From: SLRI01 sp964576715
Lineage (GTDB): Bacteria > Pseudomonadota > Alphaproteobacteria > Geminicoccales > Geminicoccaceae
Assembly (NCBI GenBank): GCA_964576715.1
Contig: CAZNWE010000016.1
Span: 1 to 60,371, forward strand
Length of the DNA stretch: 60,371 nt
Reading direction: 5' to 3'
The notes below the pieces were generated by a model. It did not search any database. It had not been told where the DNA came from and saw only the letters and a list, made by a program, of their open reading frames with translations. This document shows, in pieces, positions 52,301-59,869 of this stretch. Made by a program: the position numbers and the translations under genes. How positions within the stretch are numbered: position 1 is the first letter of the stretch; each line of letters begins with the position of its first letter.

Positions 52301-52719
52301 GCAATGCCGGCCTCCAGCGGAAAGCGGCGCAACAGGCTCTGGCAGAAGCCGTGGATGGTCATGATCGGTAGGCCGGACGGCAGGTCGAGAACCTGGGCGA
52401 AGAGGCGCCGGGCGCGGTCGATGACCGTTCGCCCGGGGGGCTCGCCGCTGAGCGCGGCAAGCTGCCCGTGCAGGGTTTCGGCGTCCGGCTCCACCGCCCA
52501 ATCGGCCAGCTGCTTTTCGATCCGGGCCGCCATCTGGGCGGCCGCCGCCTTGGTGAAGGTGATGCACAGCACGCTCTCGGGATCGGCGCCGGCGAGCAGC
52601 AGCCGGAGCACGCGGTTGGTCAGAACACGGGTCTTGCCGGTGCCGGCATTGGCGGTGACCCAGACCGAGCGGGTCGGATCGGCGGCCGTGCTCTGCGCCG
52701 GGGTCGCGCGCTCAGTCAC
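49318..52719 (-). CDS. addA: Double-strand break repair helicase-nuclease AddA
   Basis: The 1133-residue protein begins at a GTG overlapping addB by 8 bases. It has UvrD/SF1 motifs: WVTANAGTGKTRVLTNR (Walker A), CITFTKAAAAQMAARI, HLLVDEAQDTSPTQW (Walker B), VVGDEKQSIYSFQGAD, and VMTVHGAKGLEAPIVFLAE, YVAMTRARDRLYVAGWG. The last 80 residues form a PD-(D/E)XK nuclease (QIDRFAVTD, VYIVDFKSNRLPP). With AddB it resects broken DNA ends up to a recombination hotspot for RecA loading. Confidence 0.95.
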   Translation of the reverse strand: MTERATPAQSTAADPTRSVWVTANAGTGKTRVLTNRVLRLLLAGADPESVLCITFTKAAAAQMAARIEKQLADWAVEPDAETLHGQLAALSGEPPGRTVIDRARRLFAQVLDLPSGLPIMTIHGFCQSLLRRFPLEAGIAPHFELIDERTAKELQIEARQQVLASPEPALQEAIEELAVLLGDDSLTDAIAQCLVHRQQLSELTLQYGGSEGVVRAVANLLETDLENPREAIIAHACRAEEVDSRNLVPAANALLGAAASHAKRGRITLAWLNAAEADRVTLFDDYTSHFLKKDGEALATLGPPALDPGHHRALTVEQARLERVIQALKAWDIGRRTAVLLRAGYAVIDAYGEAKRQAAALDFDDLITRSEMLLRDPEKRDWVRFKLDARIDHLLVDEAQDTSPTQWAIIGHLVEEFGAGEGAALGHRTLFVVGDEKQSIYSFQGADLASFAAVRDRLTRAFEAGRRPLERTVLDLSFRSGPAILETVDAVLSDPAIGTSVAGDAAASHQTFRRNAWSTVEIWPLIEPAERAGRPPEGWQLPTERFDADETEAKLATRIAATIKNWLDSGAVLEATGSPIRAGDILILLQRRGIAQERILKALKENDIPVAGADRLKLTDSIAVEDLMALGRALLLPEDDLTLAALLKSPLVGLDEDALFRLAFSRHRKHLVERLRHFGEQGAAPFAVAWQRFRGWLAMADFMPPFELFTRILGPEGGRRRLLERLGPDAAEPIEAFLAQTLAYEEGHPASLEGFIHWLGLDAESLKRDLEQGTDAVRVMTVHGAKGLEAPIVFLAEAGPYTPQDARDRLLFDPQSRLPLWRAAAPERDPVSQRVVEQQKRLQAAERWRLLYVAMTRARDRLYVAGWGQRRRRADGSWHDVIGRALRQLPGAEPGSVPGSLRLVRGVAGSEPAAVLQVTPPASPPPAWLERPPPPEPPSERLLQPSRDAAAAMPASSPLAAGAADARLFGTALHRLLHELAAREPVARDAVLDDRLARWPGLDDAAKAELARQVRGVLSLPDLAPAFGPTSRSEQPVLGRVGGSVIAGQIDRFAVTDAAVYIVDFKSNRLPPLRPEETPSAYLRQLAAYAALLQHLYPGRAVRAGLVWTAVPLLMPIPEPLLLVHRPGNTAAA

Positions 52720-55636
52720 CGGCACCGCGCCATTCCTTGATCCGGGCGAGATGTGCGTAGGCGTTGTAGCGTGGGGCCACGTCCGGGCGGGGCACGGCGA
52801 AGAACGGGGTTTGCGGGTCGGCGAAGCTGGCGAACAGCCGGCCGACACCATCGCGCGCCGCTTCGATCAGGCCGGCAAGTTCCTCCTGCTTGGCCACGGG
52901 CTTGACCTCGCCAGGCGTCGGCCCGGCCTTCAACGGCCAGTGCTCGAGCGCCTCGATCACCCCCTCGAGGCCGGCAAAGCCGCCACCGGCGGCGATCGCC
53001 GCCTCAAGCGGCAGCTGCGGGCTGAGGCCGGACTTGATATCGCCCGGCGTCGGGATGGCGCCGGTCTTGTAGTCGGCGATGCCAAGCCCGCCCGAGCCGC
53101 GCACCTCCAGCCGGTCGGCCCGCGCCCGGATGATGTAGCGGCCGTCGGGGCCGAGCCGGAGCGCGCCTTCGCTCTCCGCCGCGATGCGCCGGATCAGGCC
53201 GCGCCGACGGGCCTCCTCGGCCACGAACCAAGTCGCGATGCGCTTGAAACGCGGCCACCAGAGGGCCTGCATCTCGGGCTGGTCGGCGAACCGCCGAAAG
53301 GCCTCGAGACCCATGAGGGTCAGCGACTCCTCGGCTTCGGGCGGCAGCTCGACCGGCCAGGTCTTGACGAACCGCTCTAGCACGTCGTGGATGATCGCAC
53401 CCTGCTCGCGCACCCCGGGATCGGCATCGAGCGGGTCGAGTTCCTCGAGGCCGAGGATGCGCCGCGCATAGACGCTGTAGGGATCGCGCATCAGCGTCTC
53501 GATCTCGGTGACCCAGAGGTCTGTCGGCCGGGCGGCAGCCGGTGGGCAGGGAGCCGGCGGCGGACACGGCCGGACCGGGCCCGTCGGTTGATCGAGACGC
53601 CTGGCCCAGGCGAGCCAGGCGGGATCGAGTGCAAGCCGGTCGCGGCGATGCAGGGCCCGGGTAACCGTGTCGAGCCGCTGCAGCCAGCGCGATGGCACGG
53701 TCGGATTGCCGCCTTGATCCTTGAGGCTGCGGGTGAGCAGCACGTCCGAAGCCGTTGCACTCATGAGCAGGTCGTGCGCTGCAATGCCGATCTGGAACTC
53801 GACCGGCGGCAGGCCGAGGGCGCGCCGGAGATGGCGGTTGAGCCAGGGGCCGGGCTCGGCCGTCTTCGGCCAGGTGCCCTCGTTGAGCCCGGCGACGATC
53901 ACCCGATCCGCCTCGACCAGGCGTGCCTCAAGCTGGCCCAGGATCATCAGGCGTGGGTGGCTCCGGCTTTGCGGGCGAACCGCCTCGCCGCCCATCAGCA
54001 CGGCGAGCACCGCGGGATAGGCGTTGCCCGAAGGCGCCGCCTCGCCCTCGCCGGCCTGCATCAGCCGCGCCAGGAAATCGCGCGTCGCCTCGCCGGTCTC
54101 CATCGCCCAGAGCTCGGCCGGATTGCCGGTCTCGTCGGCGGCGAGCCACTCGACCAGCCCAACATGGGCGGCGACGAGACCCGGCAGGTCGCCGCCCTCG
54201 CCGAAAGCGCTTTGCCCAGCTGCAAGGAGTGGGGCGGCGGCGATGGCGAAGGCGTCGAGCCAATCGATCAGGGGTTCGAGCTCGGGTCTCGGCCGCTCGC
54301 GCAGGGCCGACTGCAGGGCGCCGAGCCCCCTGCCCCGCCGCGGCCCGCGCAGGATCCGGCGCTCGAGCTGGCGCGCCAGGCGGCGCAGGTCGCCAGGTGG
54401 CAGGCCGCCCCTCACCATCGGGTGCTTGAGCGCCGAGAGCAGCGGCACCGGGCCGCCATCGCCGAGCAGCGCATGTGCGGTGAGCAGGAAGAGGCTGCCC
54501 GGTGGCGTCTGGTCGAGCGGCACGCCGGCGCTGTCGTCGACCACCACGTCGAATCGCTCGAGCTCGGCGGCGACCCGGCGGGCGAGCTGCCGGTCGGGCG
54601 TAACCAGGGCGGCGGTGCGGCCGGGTACCTCCAGCGCCTCGCGCAGCTTGAGCGCCACCAGGAGCGCTTCGAGGCCGTGGCTTTCGCACTCGGCGACCGC
54701 GAGCCCGTCGAACGCCGCATCGGGCGGCGAGGCCATCGCTTGCCAGGCCTCGGCAGTCGCTGCCGGGCGCATAATCTCGGCGATGAGCGCCCGCCGTGCC
54801 GGCGACGCCCGGGGCGGCGCAAGGTCCGGCCAATAGCCGACATCGGCGGGCTCCCGGCCGACCTGCTCGAGCAGGCGCTTGATCGCGAAGAAGGGATGGG
54901 TCGGCCCGATGGTCTCCCAGGTCGCGGGCTCGATCGAGGGATCGAAGCCCGGCAGCACGACCATGCCCCGGTCGAGCTCGAGCACGGCCGCCAGGAGGTC
55001 GGCCACGGCGGGCACCGTGCCGGTGATGCCGGCGGCGATGACCGGGCCGGGTGGCGGCGCGCGCCCGAGAGCGTCGGCTGCGGCTGCAAGGCGCTCGTTG
55101 CGCCAGGTGGCGGGGTCGACCGCCGCCTCGTCGGCCAGCACGGCGGGCCACACCTCGTCCAGAATGCCGAGAAAGGTCACCACCTCCTGCCAGTGCTCGG
55201 CGAGGTCGGCGGGGACGAGGTCGTGCAGCCGGGCGAGGCTGGCCCGCTCCGTTTGCACGAGATCGAGCAGCTCGGCGAGCGCCGTGGCCAAGCGGATCGC
55301 CTGCTCGTCCGGCATCGCCGCCTTGGCCTTGACCAGGCGGGCGAGCAACAGGCGGCGGCGGAGCGGATCGATCGCCGGCGGTCCGTCTGCCGCATCGGCT
55401 GGCAGTGGTAGCGGCAGGTCGCTCAGATCGACCTCGCCTATTGGCTGCAGGCGCGGCAGCAGCAGGGCCGATGATTTCATCAGCGCGAGGAAGGTGTTGC
55501 GCAACTCGAGACAGGCCCGGCGGCTCGGCAGGAGGATCAGGTGGTCAGCGAGATGCTCGGGCGGCTGGCGCAGCAGGCCGGTCGCGAGGCTCGGCAAAAA
55601 GGGCCGTTCGGCGGTGATGGTGAGAAGCTGACCCAT
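52712..55636 (-). CDS. addB: Double-strand break repair protein AddB
   Basis: The 974-residue protein follows the alphaproteobacterial AddB pattern: HLILLPSRRACLELRNTFL at the N-terminus, an inactive helicase-like middle (VIAAGITGTVPAVADLL, ALVTPDRQLARRVAAEL, DSAGVPLDQTPPG), RVIVAGLNEGTWP, and a C-terminal nuclease (TEIETLMRDPYSVYARRIL, GAIIHDVLERF, LGIADYKTGAIPTPG). It lacks the full set of four Fe-S cysteines of Bacillus AddB. It lies 12 bases after tsaE. The phosphotransferase and nucleotidyltransferase genes often placed between tsaE and addB in this class are absent here. Confidence 0.94.
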   Translation of the reverse strand: MGQLLTITAERPFLPSLATGLLRQPPEHLADHLILLPSRRACLELRNTFLALMKSSALLLPRLQPIGEVDLSDLPLPLPADAADGPPAIDPLRRRLLLARLVKAKAAMPDEQAIRLATALAELLDLVQTERASLARLHDLVPADLAEHWQEVVTFLGILDEVWPAVLADEAAVDPATWRNERLAAAADALGRAPPPGPVIAAGITGTVPAVADLLAAVLELDRGMVVLPGFDPSIEPATWETIGPTHPFFAIKRLLEQVGREPADVGYWPDLAPPRASPARRALIAEIMRPAATAEAWQAMASPPDAAFDGLAVAECESHGLEALLVALKLREALEVPGRTAALVTPDRQLARRVAAELERFDVVVDDSAGVPLDQTPPGSLFLLTAHALLGDGGPVPLLSALKHPMVRGGLPPGDLRRLARQLERRILRGPRRGRGLGALQSALRERPRPELEPLIDWLDAFAIAAAPLLAAGQSAFGEGGDLPGLVAAHVGLVEWLAADETGNPAELWAMETGEATRDFLARLMQAGEGEAAPSGNAYPAVLAVLMGGEAVRPQSRSHPRLMILGQLEARLVEADRVIVAGLNEGTWPKTAEPGPWLNRHLRRALGLPPVEFQIGIAAHDLLMSATASDVLLTRSLKDQGGNPTVPSRWLQRLDTVTRALHRRDRLALDPAWLAWARRLDQPTGPVRPCPPPAPCPPAAARPTDLWVTEIETLMRDPYSVYARRILGLEELDPLDADPGVREQGAIIHDVLERFVKTWPVELPPEAEESLTLMGLEAFRRFADQPEMQALWWPRFKRIATWFVAEEARRRGLIRRIAAESEGALRLGPDGRYIIRARADRLEVRGSGGLGIADYKTGAIPTPGDIKSGLSPQLPLEAAIAAGGGFAGLEGVIEALEHWPLKAGPTPGEVKPVAKQEELAGLIEAARDGVGRLFASFADPQTPFFAVPRPDVAPRYNAYAHLARIKEWRGAGD

Positions 55637-55648
55637 GAGGGGCGCGCG

Positions 55649-56128
55649 CTACTTCGAGTTGATCAAGGAGGCCAGCCGGTGGTGCCAGCCCTCGTCCGGC
55701 GAGGTCAGATGCAGCGACCGCCGCTCGCCCCCCTCGTCGGCGATCTCGATCAGCAGGGCCGATGGCGGAAAGGTGCCCTCACCGGCGCGCAGCGGCCACT
55801 CGACGATGAGGATGCCGAGATCGCCCGCCTCGTCGAGACCAAGCTCGAAAAGCTCTACCGGGTCATCGATGCGGTAGAGATCGGCGTGGGTGATCGAGCA
55901 GTAGTCGGTCTCGTAGCGCTGCACCAGGGTGAAGGTGGGCGATGGCACCTCGACCGGCTCGCCGACCATCGCTTGGATCATCGCCCGGGCGATCTCGCTC
56001 TTGCCGGCCCCTAGGTCACCCTCGAGCAGCACGACGTCGCCCTGGCGGAGGTCCAGCGCGAGGCCACGCGCGAAATCGAGCGTGGCCTCGCGGGTCGAGA
56101 AGCGCAGCCATCGGTCGAGGCCGGGCAT
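55649..56128 (-). CDS. tsaE: tRNA threonylcarbamoyladenosine biosynthesis ATPase TsaE
   Basis: The 159-residue protein has the TsaE/YjeE P-loop (VLLEGDLGAGKSEIARAMI), VPSPTFTLVQRYE, ITHADLYRIDDPVELFELGLDE and a Walker-B-like ILIVEWPLR. It supports TsaB/TsaD in t6A37 formation on ANN-decoding tRNAs. The ATG at 56128 gives the standard length. It is 16 bases after ahcY on the same strand. Confidence 0.93.
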   Translation of the reverse strand: MPGLDRWLRFSTREATLDFARGLALDLRQGDVVLLEGDLGAGKSEIARAMIQAMVGEPVEVPSPTFTLVQRYETDYCSITHADLYRIDDPVELFELGLDEAGDLGILIVEWPLRAGEGTFPPSALLIEIADEGGERRSLHLTSPDEGWHHRLASLINSK

Positions 56129-56144
56129 GCGCGGCTCGGGTACG

Positions 56145-57440
56145 TCAGTAGCGATACTGCTCGGTCTTGAACGGCCCGCCGTGCTCGACGCCAATATAAG
56201 CGGCCTGGTCGTCGCTGAGCCGGGTGAGCTTCGCCCCGAGCTTGTCGAGGTGCAGTGCCGCAACCTTCTCGTCGAGATGCTTGGGCAGCACGTAGACCTG
56301 GCTCTGGTACTGCCCGTGGTTGTTCCAGAGTTCCATCTGCGCCAGCACCTGGTTGGTGAAGGAAGCGCTCATCACGAAGCTCGGGTGGCCGGTGCCGCAC
56401 CCGAGATTGACCAGCCGGCCCTTGGCGAGGAGGATGATCTGTTTGCCGTCGGGGAACTCGATCTGGTCGACCTGCGGCTTGACCTCGGTCCACTTGAAGT
56501 TCTGCAGGTCGGCAACCCGGATCTCATTGTCGAAGTGGCCGATATTGCAGACGATGGCGCCATCCTTCATTGCTCGCATGTGATCGACGGTGATGATGTC
56601 CTTGTTGCCGGTGGCGGTGACGAAGATGTCGGCCCTGGGCGCGGCATCTTCCATCGTCACCACCTCGAAGCCCTCCATCGCAGCCTGCAGCGCGCAGATC
56701 GGATCGATCTCGGTGACCATGACGCGGGCGCCGGCGTGGCGCAGCGATTCGGCCGAGCCCTTGCCGACGTCACCGTAGCCGGCGACCACGGCAACCTTGC
56801 CAGCCATCATCACGTCGGTGGCGCGGCGGATGCCGTCGACCAGGCTCTCGCGGCAGCCATATTTGTTGTCGAACTTGGACTTGGTGACGCTGTCGTTGAC
56901 GTTGATGGCCGGGCACAGGAGGGTGCCCTTCTTCGCCATGTCGTAAAGACGAAGGACACCGGTCGTGGTCTCCTCGGAGATGCCCTTCACCTGCTTCATC
57001 AACTCGGGATGTTTCTGGTGCATGACGAGGGTGAGGTCACCGCCGTCGTCGAGGATCATGTTCGGCGTCCAGCCGTCCGGACCCTGGATGGTCTGCTCGA
57101 TGCACCAGTCGTACTCCTCCTCGGTCTCGCCTTTCCAGGCGAAGACGGGCACCGCCGAGTCGGCGATCGCGGCGGCAGCCTGATCCTGGGTCGAGAAGAT
57201 GTTGCACGACGACCAGCGCACGGTGGCGCCGAGATGCGTCAGTGTTTGGATCAAGACGGCTGTCTGGATGGTCATATGCAGGCAGCCGGCGATCCGAGCC
57301 CCCTTCAAGGGCTGGCGCTCGCCGAACTCTTCGCGCAGCGCCATCAGGCCCGGCATCTCCTTCTCGGCAATGGCGATCTCGCGGTGGCCCCAGCCGGCGA
57401 GGCTCATATCCGCGACCTTGTAGTCGGAAAATTCACTCAT
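56145..57440 (-). CDS. ahcY: Adenosylhomocysteinase
   Basis: The 431-residue protein is S-adenosylhomocysteine hydrolase: KVADMSLAGWGHREIAIAE, GCLHMTIQTAVLIQTL, WSSCNIFSTQDQAAAAIA, and the NAD-binding VVAGYGDVGKGSAESLRH, with the C-terminal KTEQYRY typical of the enzyme. It splits SAH to adenosine and homocysteine, keeping methylation going, which suits the several methyltransferases in the window. CGAGAAAG lies before the ATG at 57440. No SAH riboswitch pattern was recognised in its leader. Confidence 0.97.
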   Translation of the reverse strand: MSEFSDYKVADMSLAGWGHREIAIAEKEMPGLMALREEFGERQPLKGARIAGCLHMTIQTAVLIQTLTHLGATVRWSSCNIFSTQDQAAAAIADSAVPVFAWKGETEEEYDWCIEQTIQGPDGWTPNMILDDGGDLTLVMHQKHPELMKQVKGISEETTTGVLRLYDMAKKGTLLCPAINVNDSVTKSKFDNKYGCRESLVDGIRRATDVMMAGKVAVVAGYGDVGKGSAESLRHAGARVMVTEIDPICALQAAMEGFEVVTMEDAAPRADIFVTATGNKDIITVDHMRAMKDGAIVCNIGHFDNEIRVADLQNFKWTEVKPQVDQIEFPDGKQIILLAKGRLVNLGCGTGHPSFVMSASFTNQVLAQMELWNNHGQYQSQVYVLPKHLDEKVAALHLDKLGAKLTRLSDDQAAYIGVEHGGPFKTEQYRY

Positions 57441-57797
57441 TCTCGGGACTTTCTCGGTTTGCAGTGTGCCGGTCCGCCTCGATCGACGCAGGCAAAGATG
57501 GGGCGACAAGGTGCGGCGTCGAGTCCGCCGACCGTGCGCCGGGTGGTGGCCGGGACGGCAGCGGCGCCCGCTGATCCGGTCTCGCCCCCGTCTTAAGGCC
57601 GGCTGATACAGATGCAAGCGGCATGGCGGCGACCAGCTTTGCCGCCGTCGACCCCGCGCTGATCGTCAACCGCCTTTACACGCAGCTTGGTTTCACGGCA
57701 TATCCAAGCTCCGACGGAACACAGGGCAGCTGATTCGGTAATGGTGCCGCGGCGCCGGCGACTGGTGATGAGGATGTGCGAGCACGCCAGTGAGGCA
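57441..57797. other. Divergent ahcY-leuA intergenic region
   Basis: This 357-base stretch should contain the promoters of ahcY (minus) and the leuA leader transcript (plus). No strong -35/-10 pair was found. Short inverted GC-rich segments occur (for example GGCGGC/GCCGCC near 57633-57650), without T-runs. No gene or RNA family was recognised. Confidence 0.5.
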
Positions 57798-57890
57798 ATG
57801 GCTCGGGTAGCGACAGCTATCCCTACTCGTCTGTGCGTGCTCGGCTCGGCGCAGCGGGCGTGGCTGCGGCTTCGACTTATCCTCCCCTGA
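57798..57890 (+). CDS. Leucine-rich leader peptide of leuA (probable attenuator)
   Basis: A 30-codon frame from the ATG at 57798 ends in WLRLRLILP followed by TGA at 57888-57890, so four leucines occur in eight residues right at the end (codons CTG, CTT, CTT, CTC). GTGAGG lies just upstream of the ATG. A GTG at 57837 would give a 17-residue peptide with the same end. The stop lies inside the 5' arm of the 57884-57925 hairpin. Stalling of ribosomes at these codons when leucyl-tRNA is scarce would change the hairpin, the known mechanism for leader-controlled leu genes. Confidence 0.65.
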   Translation: MARVATAIPTRLCVLGSAQRAWLRLRLILP

Positions 57891-57925
57891 GCCGCGTTTT
57901 CCGCGAGGACGCTTGCTCAGGGGAC
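57884..57925 (+). promoter_or_regulatory. Attenuator-type hairpin before leuA
   Basis: TCCCCTGAGC (57884-57893) pairs perfectly with GCTCAGGGGA (57916-57925). The loop holds a smaller CGCG/CGCG hairpin (57894-57906). It overlaps the stop codon of the leucine-rich peptide and lies 40 bases before the leuA start. There is no T-run, so control may act on translation or Rho-dependent termination rather than intrinsic termination. Confidence 0.6.
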
Positions 57926-57965
57926 GTTCGACGAGCCCGCAAGTCACTTTCTCGAGAGCCATGCC

Positions 57966-59582
57966 ATGACCGTGTCCCATTCTACGTCCGCAGCCGCTCC
58001 CACCCAGTCGTCACCGATTGCCGTTGCCGCCAGTGCGGCCGCGGGCGGTGATCGAATCGTCATCTTCGACACGACACTTCGCGACGGCGAACAGTCGCCC
58101 GGCTGCTCGATGTCGACGCCTGAAAAGATCCAGGTGGCGGAGTTGCTCGAGCAGATGGGCGTCGACGTCATCGAGGCGGGCTTTCCGATCGCTTCCGAGG
58201 GCGATTTCGAGGCCGTGCAGAGGATCGCCGAGCGGGTGACCGAGAGCGTGGTCTGCGGCCTCGCCCGGGCCGCCAGGGGCGATATCGACCGCGCCGCCGA
58301 GGCCCTGCAGAAGGCGCGGCGCAAGCGGATCCACACCTTCATCGGGACCTCGCCCTTGCACCGCGAATTCCAGTTGCAGCTCGACCAGGAGCAGGTTCAC
58401 GAGCGGGTCGGCGAGAGCGTAAAGCGGGCACGCGGCTTCACCGACGACGTCGAGTGGAGTGCAATGGACGCGTCGCGCACCGAGCACGACTTTCTCTTTC
58501 GCTGCATCGAGACGGCGATCGCTTGTGGCGCCACCACGATCAACATCCCGGATACCGTGGGCTATGCCTATCCCGAGGAATTCGCCGACCTGATCAAGAA
58601 GATCCGGGACAGCGTGCCGAATATCGACCGGGCGGTGCTCTCGGTCCATTGCCACAACGATCTGGGCTTGGCTGTCGCCAACAGCTTGCGCGCGGTGCAG
58701 GCCGGAGCGCGGCAGATCGAGTGCACGATCAACGGGATCGGCGAGCGCGCGGGCAATTGCGCGCTCGAAGAGGTGGTAATGGCGGTCAAGACGCGCCATG
58801 ACCGGCTGCCTTACGCGAGCCGCATCGACACGACCCGGATCATGGCGGCTTCTCGGCTGGTCTCGGCGATCACCGGCTTCAACGTCCAGCCGAACAAGGC
58901 GATCGTCGGCGCCAATGCGTTCGCGCACGAGAGCGGCATTCATCAGGACGGCATGCTGAAGAACGCCCAAACCTACGAGATCATGCGGCCCGAGGACATC
59001 GGCCTGATCAAGTCCAACCTGATCATGGGCAAGCATTCCGGCCGGCATGCCTTCAAGACCAAGCTGCTGGAGCTCGGCTACGAGCTCGGCGCCAACGCGC
59101 TCGAGGATGCGTTCGTCCGCTTCAAGGCATTGGCTGACAAGAAGAAAGAGATCTTCGACGAGGATCTGGTGGCACTCGTCGACAACGAGATCGCAACCGC
59201 GGGTCAAACCATCCGCTTCGTCCGGCTCGATCTGCATTGCGGCAGCCACGTGACGCCCAAGGCAGAGCTGACGCTCGAAATCGAGGGCGTCGAACGGTCG
59301 GCCTCGGCCACCGGCGACGGGCCGGTCGATGCGACCTTTCGGGCGATCAAGGCGCTCTACCCGCATGATGCCGAACTGCCGCTGTTCCAGATCCATGCGG
59401 TGACCGAAGGTACGGATGCCCAGGCGATCGTGACCGTGCGCCTCGAGGAGGACGGGCGGACCGCGACCGGCCAGTCCGCCGATACCGACACGCTTGTCGC
59501 TTCGGCCCAGGCCTATGTCGGGGCGCTCAACAAGCTGCTCACCAAGCGCGGGCGCAAGGCACCGGAGGCGCTCGCCGTCTAG
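57966..59582 (+). CDS. leuA: 2-isopropylmalate synthase
   Basis: The 538-residue protein has FDTTLRDGEQSPGCSM at the start of the TIM barrel, ASRTEHDFLFRCIETAIA, SVHCHNDLGLAVANSL with the HxH metal ligands, INGIGERAGNCALEEVVMA, NAFAHESGIHQDGML, and a C-terminal LeuA allosteric domain (from about 420) for leucine feedback inhibition. It joins acetyl-CoA and 2-oxoisovalerate in the first step of leucine synthesis. The N-terminal 28 residues are Ser/Ala/Thr-rich and non-conserved. A leucine-rich leader and hairpin lie upstream. ilvD (17696) makes its precursor. Confidence 0.96.
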   Translation: MTVSHSTSAAAPTQSSPIAVAASAAAGGDRIVIFDTTLRDGEQSPGCSMSTPEKIQVAELLEQMGVDVIEAGFPIASEGDFEAVQRIAERVTESVVCGLARAARGDIDRAAEALQKARRKRIHTFIGTSPLHREFQLQLDQEQVHERVGESVKRARGFTDDVEWSAMDASRTEHDFLFRCIETAIACGATTINIPDTVGYAYPEEFADLIKKIRDSVPNIDRAVLSVHCHNDLGLAVANSLRAVQAGARQIECTINGIGERAGNCALEEVVMAVKTRHDRLPYASRIDTTRIMAASRLVSAITGFNVQPNKAIVGANAFAHESGIHQDGMLKNAQTYEIMRPEDIGLIKSNLIMGKHSGRHAFKTKLLELGYELGANALEDAFVRFKALADKKKEIFDEDLVALVDNEIATAGQTIRFVRLDLHCGSHVTPKAELTLEIEGVERSASATGDGPVDATFRAIKALYPHDAELPLFQIHAVTEGTDAQAIVTVRLEEDGRTATGQSADTDTLVASAQAYVGALNKLLTKRGRKAPEALAV

Positions 59583-59869
59583 CGCCCGGCGCCAGCAGTC
59601 CGGCGCCCGGATAGGGTTCAGCGTTGCGGATGCCCGAACGGCGGTGCCGGGCCGAAGGCAAGCGTCGGCGAGAACGGCGAAAATCCCCCAGGGCGTTTAA
59701 CCAAGTAACTAAATTTCAACTATTTCGTGGCAGTGTTGCGTCTGGGCGGGTATTCGTCGTCATCGGCAGACGAGGTGCCGGCCCCTTGTTGCCCTGGCCG
59801 ACCGCCAGCCGGTCGCCGAGCTTCAGCCACCGATGCTTAACCGCCGAGCCCGGAGCGGACCAAGCCCCC

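Noticed and set aside
53387..55411. A 674-codon open frame on the plus strand
   Set aside because: Antisense shadow of addB. No ribosome-binding site or conserved motif.
57441..57600. SAH riboswitch before ahcY
   Set aside because: The conserved GAGGAGCG/GCAAC-type core was not found in the leader. Only generic GC-rich stems are present.
59588..59607. GGCGCC inverted repeat after leuA as a terminator
   Set aside because: Only 6 base pairs and no T-run. GGCGCC is common in such GC-rich DNA.
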